Of a DNA stretch of 38,421 nt, positions 1 through 6,662 are shown piece after piece; within the stretch, counting starts at the first letter, position 1; the number at the start of each line of letters is the position of its first letter. This DNA is from CAXTPV01 sp964249405 (lineage in GTDB: Bacteria; Pseudomonadota; Alphaproteobacteria; Acetobacterales; Acetobacteraceae): assembly GCA_964249405.1 (NCBI GenBank), contig CAXUBX010000024.1, forward strand, positions 1 to 38,421, in the 5' to 3' direction. The position numbers were made by a program, and so were the translations under genes. The notes below the pieces were generated by a model, which did not search any database, was not told the origin of the DNA, and saw only the letters and a list, made by a program, of their open reading frames with translations.

Positions 1-1
1 G

Positions 2-346
2 TCCGGCGGCGGCACCCCGCTCGCTGCCGGGATCGATGCCGCGCTCTCGCTCGCGACCACGCTGAGGCGCGCCGGCGAGGCGGCGGCGATCGTGCTGATG
101 ACCGACGGCCACGCGAACGTCGCCCGCGACGGCGCGCCCGACCGGAGGCGCGCCCGCGACGAGGCGGCGACGAGCGGCAACCGGGTCCGGGAGGCCGGCA
201 TCCCGGCGCTCCTGGTCGACATCGCGCGACGGCGCGGGCCCGAGGCGGAGCGCCTCGCCGCCGCGATGGGGGCGCGCTACCTGCCGCTCCCGGGCGGCGA
301 CACCGCGCGCCTCGGCGGCGCCGTGCGGGCCCTGGCCCCCTCTTGA
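2..346 (+). CDS. bchD: Magnesium chelatase subunit D, C-terminal part (von Willebrand A domain)
   Basis: This is the 3' end of a gene that begins before the window; the frame is open from base 2. BchD works with BchI as the AAA+ motor that drives BchH to insert Mg2+ into protoporphyrin IX, the first committed step of bacteriochlorophyll synthesis, in the cytoplasm. The visible 114 residues are the end of the C-terminal integrin-I/vWA domain: a SGGGTPLAAG turn at the start, which is typical of BchD, then the VLMTDGHAN strand carrying the TDG metal-site loop, then the last helix and strand of the fold. The stop is followed 13 nt later by bchO, the usual partner gene, so the two are probably one operon. 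The identification rests on these motifs and on the bchO neighbour. Confidence 0.93.
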   Translation, partial: SGGGTPLAAGIDAALSLATTLRRAGEAAAIVLMTDGHANVARDGAPDRRRARDEAATSGNRVREAGIPALLVDIARRRGPEAERLAAAMGARYLPLPGGDTARLGGAVRALAPS

Positions 347-359
347 GCCGGGCGGCCGC

Positions 360-1241
360 ATGAGGTGGGAGCGCGACGGCGGCGACTGGCCGCTCCGCGA
401 GGCGAGCCGGTTCGTCCGCGCCGCGGGCCTCGTCTGGCATGTCCAGTGCCTCGGCAGCGGGCCGCCGATCCTGCTGCTGCACGGCACCGGCAGCGCCACG
501 ATGTCCTGGCGCGGCCTCGCCCCGCTGCTCGCCACGCGCTTCACCGTGGTGGCGCCCGACCTTCCGGGTCACGGCTTCTCGGAGGCCCCGCCGGCGGCCT
601 CGATGTCGCTCCCCGGGCAGGCCAGGCTGCTCGCCGGCCTGCTCGCCGCGCTCCGCCACGACCCCGTGCTCGCGGTCGGCCATTCCGCCGGGGCCGCGAT
701 CGCGGCGCGACTCGTGCTCGACCGCGCGATCGCACCCCGCGCCCTCCTCGCGCTCAACGGCGCGCTGACGCCGCTCGGCGGCGCCACCGCGCAGCTCTTT
801 CCCGCCGCCGCGCGGCTGCTCGCCGCGACCGGGATCGCCCCGCGCGTGTTCGCGCTCCAGGCCGGCAGCCCGTCCTGGGTGGCCCGCTTCCTCGAGAACA
901 CCGGCTCGTCGATCGACGAGACCGGGCGCGCGCTCTACGGCCGGCTGCTGCGCGACCCCGTGCATGTCGGAAGCGGGCTCCGGATGATGTCCCGCTGGCA
1001 GCTCGAGCCGCTCGCGGCCGCCCTTCCCGCGCTGCCGTGCGCGCTCCACCTCGCGGTCGGCGACGCCGACCGGATGATCCCGCCCGCCGATCAGGAGCGT
1101 CTCGCCGCGCGCGTCCCCGGCGCCCGTCTCCACCGGTTCCCGGGCCTCGGCCACCTGGCCCACGAGGAGCGGCCCGACCTGGTCGCGGCGCTGGTGGACG
1201 CGGTCGCGGCCGGCCAGCCGAGGCTCGCCGTCGCGTGCTGA
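360..1241 (+). CDS. bchO: Alpha/beta hydrolase, magnesium chelatase accessory protein BchO
   Basis: A 293-aa alpha/beta-fold hydrolase. The oxyanion region LLLHGTGSATMSW lies near residues 38-50, the nucleophile elbow GHSAG near 106-110 (Ser catalytic), and the probable catalytic His is in GLGHLAHEE near the C-terminus. The early strand PDLPGHGFSE is typical of the family. BchO is found next to bchI/bchD in purple bacteria and is named a putative magnesium chelatase accessory protein; its substrate is not established. The length matches the family (about 285-300 aa). It starts 13 nt after bchD, without a strong Shine-Dalgarno sequence, which fits translational coupling. The following small ORF overlaps its stop. 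Confidence 0.93.
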   Translation: MRWERDGGDWPLREASRFVRAAGLVWHVQCLGSGPPILLLHGTGSATMSWRGLAPLLATRFTVVAPDLPGHGFSEAPPAASMSLPGQARLLAGLLAALRHDPVLAVGHSAGAAIAARLVLDRAIAPRALLALNGALTPLGGATAQLFPAAARLLAATGIAPRVFALQAGSPSWVARFLENTGSSIDETGRALYGRLLRDPVHVGSGLRMMSRWQLEPLAAALPALPCALHLAVGDADRMIPPADQERLAARVPGARLHRFPGLGHLAHEERPDLVAALVDAVAAGQPRLAVAC

Positions 1242-1474
1242 CCTCCCGCGTGGGGGAGGCGCGCCTCGTCGAGATCGTCCTGCTGGTGATCGCCGCCGAG
1301 GCGGCGACGCTGATCCGCGCCCGCGCGCCGCCCGCGCGGCTCGCCCATCTCGGCGCCGGCGCCGCGCTCGCGCTGTCACTCCGCTCGGCCCTGCTCGGCG
1401 GCCGCATGGCGACCCGGGCCTCCTGCCTCGCGCTCGCCTTCGCGCTGCATCTCGCCGACCGCGCGGGACGCTGA
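1235..1474 (+). CDS. Small hypothetical membrane protein downstream of bchO
   Basis: A 79-aa reading frame whose GTG start (1235) overlaps the bchO stop (GTGCTGA), which suggests translational coupling. A later in-frame GTG at 1250 is the alternative start. The protein shows a hydrophobic helix (VEIVLLVIAAEAATL), a short Arg/Pro-rich loop, a second hydrophobic stretch (LGAGAALALSLRSALLGG) and a third weak one (CLALAFALHLADRAGR), so a two- to three-pass inner-membrane protein is likely. I do not recognise a named family. Its position suggests a role in, or co-expression with, the Mg-chelatase genes. Codon use matches its neighbours. Confidence 0.6.
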   Translation: MLTSRVGEARLVEIVLLVIAAEAATLIRARAPPARLAHLGAGAALALSLRSALLGGRMATRASCLALAFALHLADRAGR

Positions 1475-1480
1475 CGGACG

Positions 1481-1522
1481 GTGCCCGACGCCGAGGTCCC
1501 CGAGGCCGAGGTCCCCGACGCC
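1481..1522 (+). repeat. 15-bp tandem repeat just upstream of the aldo/keto reductase start
   Basis: Two full copies of a 15-base unit (CCCGACGCCGAGGTC at 1484-1498 and CCCGAGGCCGAGGTC at 1499-1513, one mismatch) are followed by a partial third copy. If translation began at the GTG at 1481 the repeat would encode a PDAEVPEAEVPDA segment that is foreign to the aldo/keto reductase fold. The ATG at 1538 is therefore the better start, and the repeat is probably a leader. Confidence 0.6.
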
Positions 1523-1537
1523 GGCCGCGACCGCACC

Positions 1538-2494
1538 ATGCGCTACCGGCGTTGCGGCCGCTCCGGGCTCGACCTGCCGATGGTGGCGCTCGGGCTCTGG
1601 CAGAACTTCGGCGGCATCGACCGCTACGAGACCGGGCGCGCGATCGTGCGGCGCGCCTTCGACCGCGGCGTCACCCATTTCGATCTCGCCAACAACTACG
1701 GGCCGCCCTACGGATCGGCGGAAGAGAATTTCGGCCGGATGCTCGCCGCCGACCTCCGCCCGTTCCGCCGCGAGCTCGTGATCTCGACCAAGGCCGGCTA
1801 CGACATGTGGCCCGGCCCACACGGCAACGGGGGCTCGCGCCAGTACCTCGTGGCCTCGCTCGACCAGAGCCTGCGGCGCATGGGCCTCGACCACGTCGAC
1901 GTCTTCTACCATCACCGGCCGGACCCGCGGACGCCGCTCGAGGAGACGACCGGCGCGCTCGCCGACCTCGTGCGGCGCGGCAAGGCGCTCCATGTCGGGC
2001 TGTCGAACTACGATCCGGAGCGGACCGTGGCGGCGGCGGCGCTGCTCCGGGCGCGCGGCGTGCCCGTGCTCGTGCACCAGCCCCGCTACTCGATGCTCGA
2101 CCGGCGGATCGAGGCGCGCCTGCTGCCGACGCTCCGCCAGGCCGGCATCGGTTGCGCCGTGTTCTCGCCGCTGGCGCAGGGCCTGCTCTCGGACAAGTAT
2201 CTCGAGGGCATTCCGGGCGATGCGCGCGCCGCGCGCGAGCGGACGCTGACATCCGCCCAGGTGTCGCCCGAGCTCCGCGTGCGCCTCCGCGGGCTCGCCG
2301 CGATCGCGGCGGCCCGGGGCGAGACGCTGGCGCGGATGGCGGTCGCCTGGGTGCTCCGCGACGCGGCGGTGACCACCGCCCTGGTCGGCGCCCGCTCGGT
2401 CGGGCAGCTCGACGACACCCTGGAGGCGCTCCGTTCGCCGCCGTTCGACGCCGACACCTGCGCCCGGATCGACGCGCTCGCGCCGCCGGCCTGA
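1538..2494 (+). CDS. Aldo/keto reductase, YghZ-like (AKR14-type)
   Basis: A 318-aa NADP(H)-dependent aldo/keto reductase with a TIM-barrel fold. The start MRYRRCGRSGL is the standard beginning of this group, so the ATG at 1538 is preferred over the in-frame GTG at 1481. The catalytic tetrad can be placed: Asp in FDLANNYG, Tyr in NNYGPPYGSAEE, Lys in STKAGYDMW and His in FYHHRPDP. The GPHGNGGSRQYL loop is typical of the L-glyceraldehyde-3-phosphate reductase / YghZ group. The C-terminal cofactor segment reads VGARSVGQLDDTLEAL. It lies in a photosynthesis cluster where carotenoid genes usually stand. A detoxifying role for reactive aldehydes is an inference; the substrate cannot be read from the sequence. 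Confidence 0.88.
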   Translation: MRYRRCGRSGLDLPMVALGLWQNFGGIDRYETGRAIVRRAFDRGVTHFDLANNYGPPYGSAEENFGRMLAADLRPFRRELVISTKAGYDMWPGPHGNGGSRQYLVASLDQSLRRMGLDHVDVFYHHRPDPRTPLEETTGALADLVRRGKALHVGLSNYDPERTVAAAALLRARGVPVLVHQPRYSMLDRRIEARLLPTLRQAGIGCAVFSPLAQGLLSDKYLEGIPGDARAARERTLTSAQVSPELRVRLRGLAAIAAARGETLARMAVAWVLRDAAVTTALVGARSVGQLDDTLEALRSPPFDADTCARIDALAPPA

Positions 2495-2501
2495 CCGGCG
2501 C

Positions 2502-2828
2502 TCAGGCGGGCGCGAGCACGTATACGGCGCGCGACGCGACCATCTCCCTGGTCCGCGCGGCGTAGGCCGCCATGTGCGGCGACGCGGCGTGGGCGGCGAG
2601 CGCCGCCGCACTCTCCCATTTCTCGATCACCACGAAGGTGTCGGCTCCGAACGAGGGGCTGTCCTCCGGCGCGCCGTCGAGATCGACCGCCGGGCCGTAT
2701 TCGAGGCAGCCCGCCTCGGCATGGACGAGCGGCACGATCTCGCGGAACGCGGCGAGGACCGTCTCCCGCTCCCCCGGCCGGGTGGTGATGAAGGCGAGGA
2801 CGTGGATCACGCGCTGGTCTCCGGTCAT
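2502..2828 (-). CDS. Antibiotic biosynthesis monooxygenase (ABM) domain protein
   Basis: A 108-aa protein of the small dimeric alpha/beta-barrel ABM family. IHVLAFITTRPGERE forms the first strand and turn, AEAGCLEYGPAVD the second strand, and TFVVIEKWESAAALAAHAASPHMAAY the signature EKW-helix-HxxSPH segment. Family members include quinol or polyketide monooxygenases and (4S)-4-hydroxy-5-phosphonooxypentane-2,3-dione isomerases, so the substrate stays open. The frame extends upstream to 3017, but that part overlaps the next gene and looks non-coding; MTGDQ at 2828 is the natural start. It diverges from the VOC gene across 69 nt that contain a perfect palindrome. Confidence 0.85.
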   Translation of the reverse strand: MTGDQRVIHVLAFITTRPGERETVLAAFREIVPLVHAEAGCLEYGPAVDLDGAPEDSPSFGADTFVVIEKWESAAALAAHAASPHMAAYAARTREMVASRAVYVLAPA

Positions 2829-2837
2829 GATGTCGTC

Positions 2838-2851
2838 GCACCGCGCGGTGC
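2838..2851. promoter_or_regulatory. 14-bp perfect palindrome between divergent ABM and VOC genes
   Basis: GCACCGCGCGGTGC is its own reverse complement. It starts 10 nt upstream of the ABM gene start (minus strand) and ends 46 nt before the VOC start (plus strand), where an operator for a divergent pair could lie. In DNA this GC-rich, such palindromes can arise by chance, so the regulatory role is only a suggestion. Confidence 0.3.
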
Positions 2852-2897
2852 CGCGATCAGGACCTCGTCGCGACCCCGGGTGGCAGGAGCGAGCGCG

Positions 2898-3257
2898 ATG
2901 ATGCCGTTCACCAGCTTCACGGTCCAGGTCCGGGTGCCCGATATCGGGGCAGGGCTCCGGTTCTATTCCCGCCTGTTCGGACGCGATCCGGACCTGACGC
3001 CGCACGCGGATTTCCACGAATGGGAGATCCGCCGGGGCGGCTGGCTCCAGCTCGCGTCCGGAGCGCCCGATCCGGAGCGCCCGATCCGCTTCGGCGTGCC
3101 CGCGATCGAGGCGGCCCGCGCGTTGCTGGCGGACACCTGCGGGATCGCCTGCACCCCGGCCGAGACGGTGCCCGGCGTGGTCCTCTGGTGCGACTTCGCC
3201 GACCCTTGGGGCAACCGGCTCGGCTTCTACGAAGTGCTCGACGGATCGGAAGACTGA
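2898..3257 (+). CDS. VOC superfamily (glyoxalase/bleomycin-resistance-like) protein
   Basis: A 119-aa single-module vicinal-oxygen-chelate protein. It begins MMPFTSFTVQVRVPDIGAGLRFYSRLFG, the standard beta-strand plus helix opening (QVRVPD, then FYSRLFG). It ends with CDFADPWGNRLGFYEVL, the classic DPxGNxxGFYE strand that carries a metal-ligand Glu in many members. A Shine-Dalgarno-like AGGAG sits about 12 nt before the ATG at 2898; the ATG at 2901 is an alternative. VOC proteins include glyoxalases, ring-cleavage dioxygenases and binding proteins, and this one cannot be assigned a substrate. It is convergent with crtC, whose stop abuts its own. Confidence 0.85.
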   Translation: MMPFTSFTVQVRVPDIGAGLRFYSRLFGRDPDLTPHADFHEWEIRRGGWLQLASGAPDPERPIRFGVPAIEAARALLADTCGIACTPAETVPGVVLWCDFADPWGNRLGFYEVLDGSED

Positions 3258-4199
3258 TCACCCGACCCGCGGCACCCGGAACGGGAGCATCAGCTGGGTC
3301 GGGCGCGCGGCGAACCGGTCGAGATCGAGGCTCTCGTGCATGGCGAGCGCCGCCTCGCCGCCGATCCGCGTCCGGATCAGCGAGCGGGCGTAGAACGGGC
3401 TGTCCTGCAGGGTCGCGACGATCCGGGCAGCCGCCGCGTCGTCGGCCCGGGTCTCGCGCCCGAGCCGCCAGCGCGTCCGAGGCAGCGTGACCGCGTGCGG
3501 AACATCGAGCGGCGAGACCGCGCCGTCCGCCGCCACCGCGATCGCGAGCCGCGTCGCGCCGCCGTCGCGGGCAACGCGGTCGTAGAGGACGGCGGTGCGG
3601 CCGGCGAGCGGGACACGGCACCAGGCCCAGCGCCGGAATGCGGCCTCGAGCGGCTCGTCGCCGTCGTTGCTGTCGAGATACCCCGTTCCGCTCCAGGCGA
3701 TCGCCGGCTCGGTGAACACGACCTCGACCGCCGCGCGCGGCGCGACCGGCGACCAGCGATGCCGTCCGGCCGCATCGAGCACGAACCGCGCGCCCGTCGC
3801 GGCGAGCGGCCGGACCCGGACCTCGCCCCGGACGCGGCGCGGGATCGGGCAGCCGCGCTCCGCGATCCGGAACACGAGGGCGTCGCCCTCGCGGGTCACC
3901 CGGCTCGGGCCGATCGCGAAACCGTCCCGCGTCCGGCGCACCGACCGGGCGCTCCGCTCGGTCATCGTCCATCGTCGCGTCCGGCCGTAGAGCGAGACGT
4001 TCAGCGCGCAGTGGTTCGCGGCCGCCGCCTCGCCCCGCCGCCTCGCCCAGGCGTACCAGGGCGAGAACACGCTGCCGACGAAGGCGATCAGCGTGATGCC
4101 GTCCCGCCCGTCGGGCGAGAGCGCGTCGACATACCACCAGGCGTAGCCGCCGGCCGGGACCGCGAGGTCGAACGCAGGTCCGAATGGATCGAGGCCGCC
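3258..4199 (-). CDS. crtC: Carotenoid 1,2-hydratase (hydroxyneurosporene synthase) CrtC; start uncertain
   Basis: CrtC adds water to the terminal C-1,2 double bond of acyclic carotenoids (neurosporene or lycopene) in the spheroidene/spirilloxanthin pathway. Family segments, in order, are VPAGGYAWWYVDAL, GITLIAFVGSVFSPWYAWARR, NHCALNVSLYG, RWTMTERS, WSGTGYLDSNDGDEPLE and DSPFYARSLI. The homologous N-terminus reaches to about base 4199. No ATG, GTG or TTG exists in this frame between that point and an ATG at 4376, which would add about 60 residues of out-of-frame crtD. The first usable codon downstream is a GTG at 4070 (in GSVFS), which would cut the N-terminus but give a length close to the short Rhodobacter-type CrtC. 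The 5' part overlaps crtD by about 110 nt. The end given here marks homology, not a proven start. Confidence 0.88.
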   Translation of the reverse strand, partial: GGLDPFGPAFDLAVPAGGYAWWYVDALSPDGRDGITLIAFVGSVFSPWYAWARRRGEAAAANHCALNVSLYGRTRRWTMTERSARSVRRTRDGFAIGPSRVTREGDALVFRIAERGCPIPRRVRGEVRVRPLAATGARFVLDAAGRHRWSPVAPRAAVEVVFTEPAIAWSGTGYLDSNDGDEPLEAAFRRWAWCRVPLAGRTAVLYDRVARDGGATRLAIAVAADGAVSPLDVPHAVTLPRTRWRLGRETRADDAAAARIVATLQDSPFYARSLIRTRIGGEAALAMHESLDLDRFAARPTQLMLPFRVPRVG

Positions 4200-5713
4200 G
4201 CGAGCCGGCCGGACAGCGTCGCCATCGGCACTCCCGGTCCCGGATGGATGCTGCCCCCCGCGAGATAGAGGCCCGCGATCGCCGAGCGGCTCCCCGGACG
4301 GCGGAACGGCGACGCCCAGCCGCGGAGCGCCGTCCCGTAGAGCGCTCCGCCGGTGCCCGGGAACAGGGCCTCCCATTCCCGCGGGCCGGTCCTGAGGACC
4401 CGGTCCGCCCGATCCCGCAGCGGGAGGTCCCGCAGCGTCAGGTCCCGCAGCGCGAGGCCGTTCTCCGCGAGGCGGGCCGTCATCCTGTTCGCGCACTGGT
4501 CGAGTTCCTCCGGGCCGAACCGCGCCCGATCGTCGCCGAGTGCCGGCGCGTTGACGAGGGCGAGGATCCGCTCGCCTCCTTCCGGTGGCTCGTCGCCGCC
4601 GTCCATCCGGTCCTCGGCGCACAGATAGACCGTGGGCGAGCGCGGCGTGGTGCCGCGGGTCCGGAGATCGTCGAACTCGCCTCTGGCGTCGGCCGAGAAG
4701 AGGACGTTGTGCCTGATCAGCGCCGGTCCCTCGACCACCGCCCGCATCGCCCAGGTGACCGCCGACAGCGACCGCGAGCGCGCCGGACGGGCGCGGAACG
4801 CGGACGCGGCCGCCTCGCCGAGCAGGCCGCGGGCGAGCGCGTCGGTGTCGGCGTTGCAGAGCACGGCGGCGGCCGCGATCTGCTCGCCGGTGTCGAGCAC
4901 GACGCCGCTCGCGCGTCCGCCGCGGACGACGATGCGCTCGACGCCGGTCCCGAAGCGGCAATCCGCGCCGAGCTCCCCCGCGAGCGCCGCCATCGCGTGC
5001 GCCAGGCGGCGCATGCCGCCGTCCACGATCCAGACCCCGTTCGCCTCGACGGCGGCGATCAGCGCGAGCGTCGCCGGCGCCTCGAACGGCGACGAGCCGC
5101 AATAGGTGGCGTAGCGGCCGAACAGCTGCCGGAGGCGCCGGTCGCGGAAGCTCCGGCCGAGAAACGCGGCGAGCGTCGAGAATGGCGCGATCCCGGCGAG
5201 GTCGCGGATGCCGGCGCGCCGGACCAGCGACGCGAGGCTCGGTCGCGGGGCGCGCATGAAGCTCGCATCGAGCGTCCGCCGCATCGCCTCGGCGCGCCGG
5301 CGGAACGCGTCGAAGTGCAGCGCCTCGGCACGGCCGGCGAGCGTGCCGATCGCGTCCCGGGTCCGCGCCGGGTCCGCGAACAGGTCGAGTGAAGACCCGT
5401 CGGTCCAGAAATGCCTCGCCAGACGCTCGGCGGGCCGGAGCGTCACCCGGCTGCCGAGCGCGACACCGGCATCCGCGAACAGCGTCTCGAACACGCCGGC
5501 CATCGTGAGCACGGTCGGACCGGCGTCCATCGCGTCCGTTTCGGCACCGCCGGGTCGCACGGTGCGCATCTTGCCGCCCGCGGCGGCGGCCCGCTCGACC
5601 ACGGTGACGGAATGGCCGGCTCGCGCGAGGTCGATCGCGGCCGCGAGCCCTCCCATGCCGGCCCCGATCACCACGACGGGGCGCGAGAGAGCGTTGACGC
5701 GGTCGTTCGTCAT
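4088..5713 (-). CDS. crtD: Hydroxyneurosporene / methoxyneurosporene desaturase CrtD
   Basis: A 541-aa FAD-dependent carotenoid 3,4-desaturase acting on hydroxylated or methoxylated acyclic carotenoids. The N-terminus carries the dinucleotide motif VVVIGAGMGGLAAAIDLARAG and the VVERAAAAGGKM loop (residues about 13-50). The C-terminus carries the phytoene-desaturase signature GLYLAGGSIHPGPGVPMA. The start ATG at 5713 has a good AGGAG Shine-Dalgarno. The last ~35 residues (after SGRLAAA) are read over the 5' part of crtC in another frame and look arbitrary. Three LRDL/LRDR units near base 4440 come from a 15-bp DNA repeat. The gene is divergent from crtE. A CrtI-type desaturase is less likely, given the crtC partner and this position. 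Confidence 0.93.
   Translation of the reverse strand: MTNDRVNALSRPVVVIGAGMGGLAAAIDLARAGHSVTVVERAAAAGGKMRTVRPGGAETDAMDAGPTVLTMAGVFETLFADAGVALGSRVTLRPAERLARHFWTDGSSLDLFADPARTRDAIGTLAGRAEALHFDAFRRRAEAMRRTLDASFMRAPRPSLASLVRRAGIRDLAGIAPFSTLAAFLGRSFRDRRLRQLFGRYATYCGSSPFEAPATLALIAAVEANGVWIVDGGMRRLAHAMAALAGELGADCRFGTGVERIVVRGGRASGVVLDTGEQIAAAAVLCNADTDALARGLLGEAAASAFRARPARSRSLSAVTWAMRAVVEGPALIRHNVLFSADARGEFDDLRTRGTTPRSPTVYLCAEDRMDGGDEPPEGGERILALVNAPALGDDRARFGPEELDQCANRMTARLAENGLALRDLTLRDLPLRDRADRVLRTGPREWEALFPGTGGALYGTALRGWASPFRRPGSRSAIAGLYLAGGSIHPGPGVPMATLSGRLAAASIHSDLRSTSRSRPAATPGGMSTRSRPTGGTASR
4411..4455. repeat. Three 15-bp tandem repeats inside crtD
   Basis: Three adjacent 15-base units (GATCCCGCAGCGGGA, GGTCCCGCAGCGTCA, GGTCCCGCAGCGCGA) keep the crtD frame. 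On the minus strand they encode three near-identical LRDL / LRDL / LRDR units. This looks like recent in-frame slippage in a surface region before the C-terminal FAD motif. Confidence 0.75.
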
Positions 5714-5717
5714 GGTT

Positions 5718-5749
5718 GACACTCCTAGACGACAACCTGCGTTGACACC
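5718..5749 (-). promoter_or_regulatory. crtD-crtE intergenic regulatory element with three TGTC repeats
   Basis: Read on the minus strand, TGTC occurs three times at an exact 13-nt spacing (plus-strand GACA at 5718-5721, 5731-5734 and 5744-5747). The 32-nt stretch matches the one upstream of bchC at 27 of 32 bases. It ends 4 nt from the crtD ATG and lies about 28 nt before the crtE ATG, so a bound protein could affect both genes. On the plus strand the outer copies form two TTGACA hexamers (5716-5721, 5742-5747) resembling -35 boxes. No TGT-N12-ACA palindrome is found here, unlike the bchC site. Confidence 0.6.
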
Positions 5750-5776
5750 AAGGCTCCTGCAGCGGAGATCGCCGGC

Positions 5777-6637
5777 ATGGTGACGGTTCTCGACCGGATC
5801 GAGCAGGGACTGGGCGACGCGCTGGCCCGCGCGACCGGGCCAGGCAGCCCGCCGCGTCTCGCGGACGCGATCCGCCACGCGGTGTTCCCGGGCGGCGCGC
5901 GGATCCGCCCGCGTCTCTGCCTCGCCGTCGCGGCGTCGTGCGGCGCCGACGCGCTGGCCTCGCTGCCGCACGCGGTCGCGATCGAGCTCCTGCACTGCGC
6001 GTCGCTCGTGCACGACGATCTTCCCTGTTTCGACGACGCGCCGCTCCGCCGCGGCCGGCCCTCCGTCCATGCCCTGTTCGGCGCGCCGCTCGCGGTGCTG
6101 ACGGGGGACGCGCTGATCGTGCTCGCCTTCGAGACGATGGCCGACGGGGGGGCGTCCGCCGCGGCAATCGCCTCGCTCGCCCGCGCCGCGGGGGCGCCGC
6201 ACGGCCTGGTCGCCGGCCAGGCCTGGGAATGCGAGACGACGGACATCCCGCTCGCGACCTACCAGCGCGCCAAGACGGCGTCCCTGTTCGCCGCCGCGTC
6301 CGAGCTCGGCGCGCTCGCCGCGGGGGGCGCCGACGCGGCGTCCTGGCGCCTCGTCGGCACCCGGCTCGGCGAGGCCTACCAGATCGCCGACGACATCCGC
6401 GACGCGCTGGCGCCCGAGTCGATGCTCGGCAAGCCCGCCTGCCGCGACCGCGCGCTCGGTCGCCCGAGCGCCGTGCTCCGCCACGGCCTGGCCGGTGCCA
6501 GGAGCTGCCTCGACACGCTGGTCGCCGAGGCCGCCGGCGCGATCCCGGGTTGCCCCGGCGCCGCCGACCTCCGCGCGCTGATCGCCTCCGAGCTCCGCCG
6601 CCTGCTGCCGACCGAGCTCCTCGCGCTCGCGGCGTAG
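5777..6637 (+). CDS. crtE: Geranylgeranyl diphosphate synthase CrtE
   Basis: A 286-aa trans-isoprenyl diphosphate synthase that makes GGPP, the common precursor of carotenoids and of the bacteriochlorophyll tail. Both Mg2+-binding aspartate motifs are present: the first as DDLPCFDD at residues 80-87, the second as DDIRD at 205-209. FPGGARIRPRL near residue 37 is the usual substrate-binding GGKxxRP-type segment. The length is normal for bacterial CrtE. The ATG is preceded by a CGGAG. It diverges from crtD and is followed 25 nt later by crtF, so crtEF form one unit. An FPP synthase is the sequence-level alternative, but the context favours CrtE. Confidence 0.93.
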   Translation: MVTVLDRIEQGLGDALARATGPGSPPRLADAIRHAVFPGGARIRPRLCLAVAASCGADALASLPHAVAIELLHCASLVHDDLPCFDDAPLRRGRPSVHALFGAPLAVLTGDALIVLAFETMADGGASAAAIASLARAAGAPHGLVAGQAWECETTDIPLATYQRAKTASLFAAASELGALAAGGADAASWRLVGTRLGEAYQIADDIRDALAPESMLGKPACRDRALGRPSAVLRHGLAGARSCLDTLVAEAAGAIPGCPGAADLRALIASELRRLLPTELLALAA

Positions 6638-6662
6638 GCGCCGCACGCGCGACGTCCGCCGC

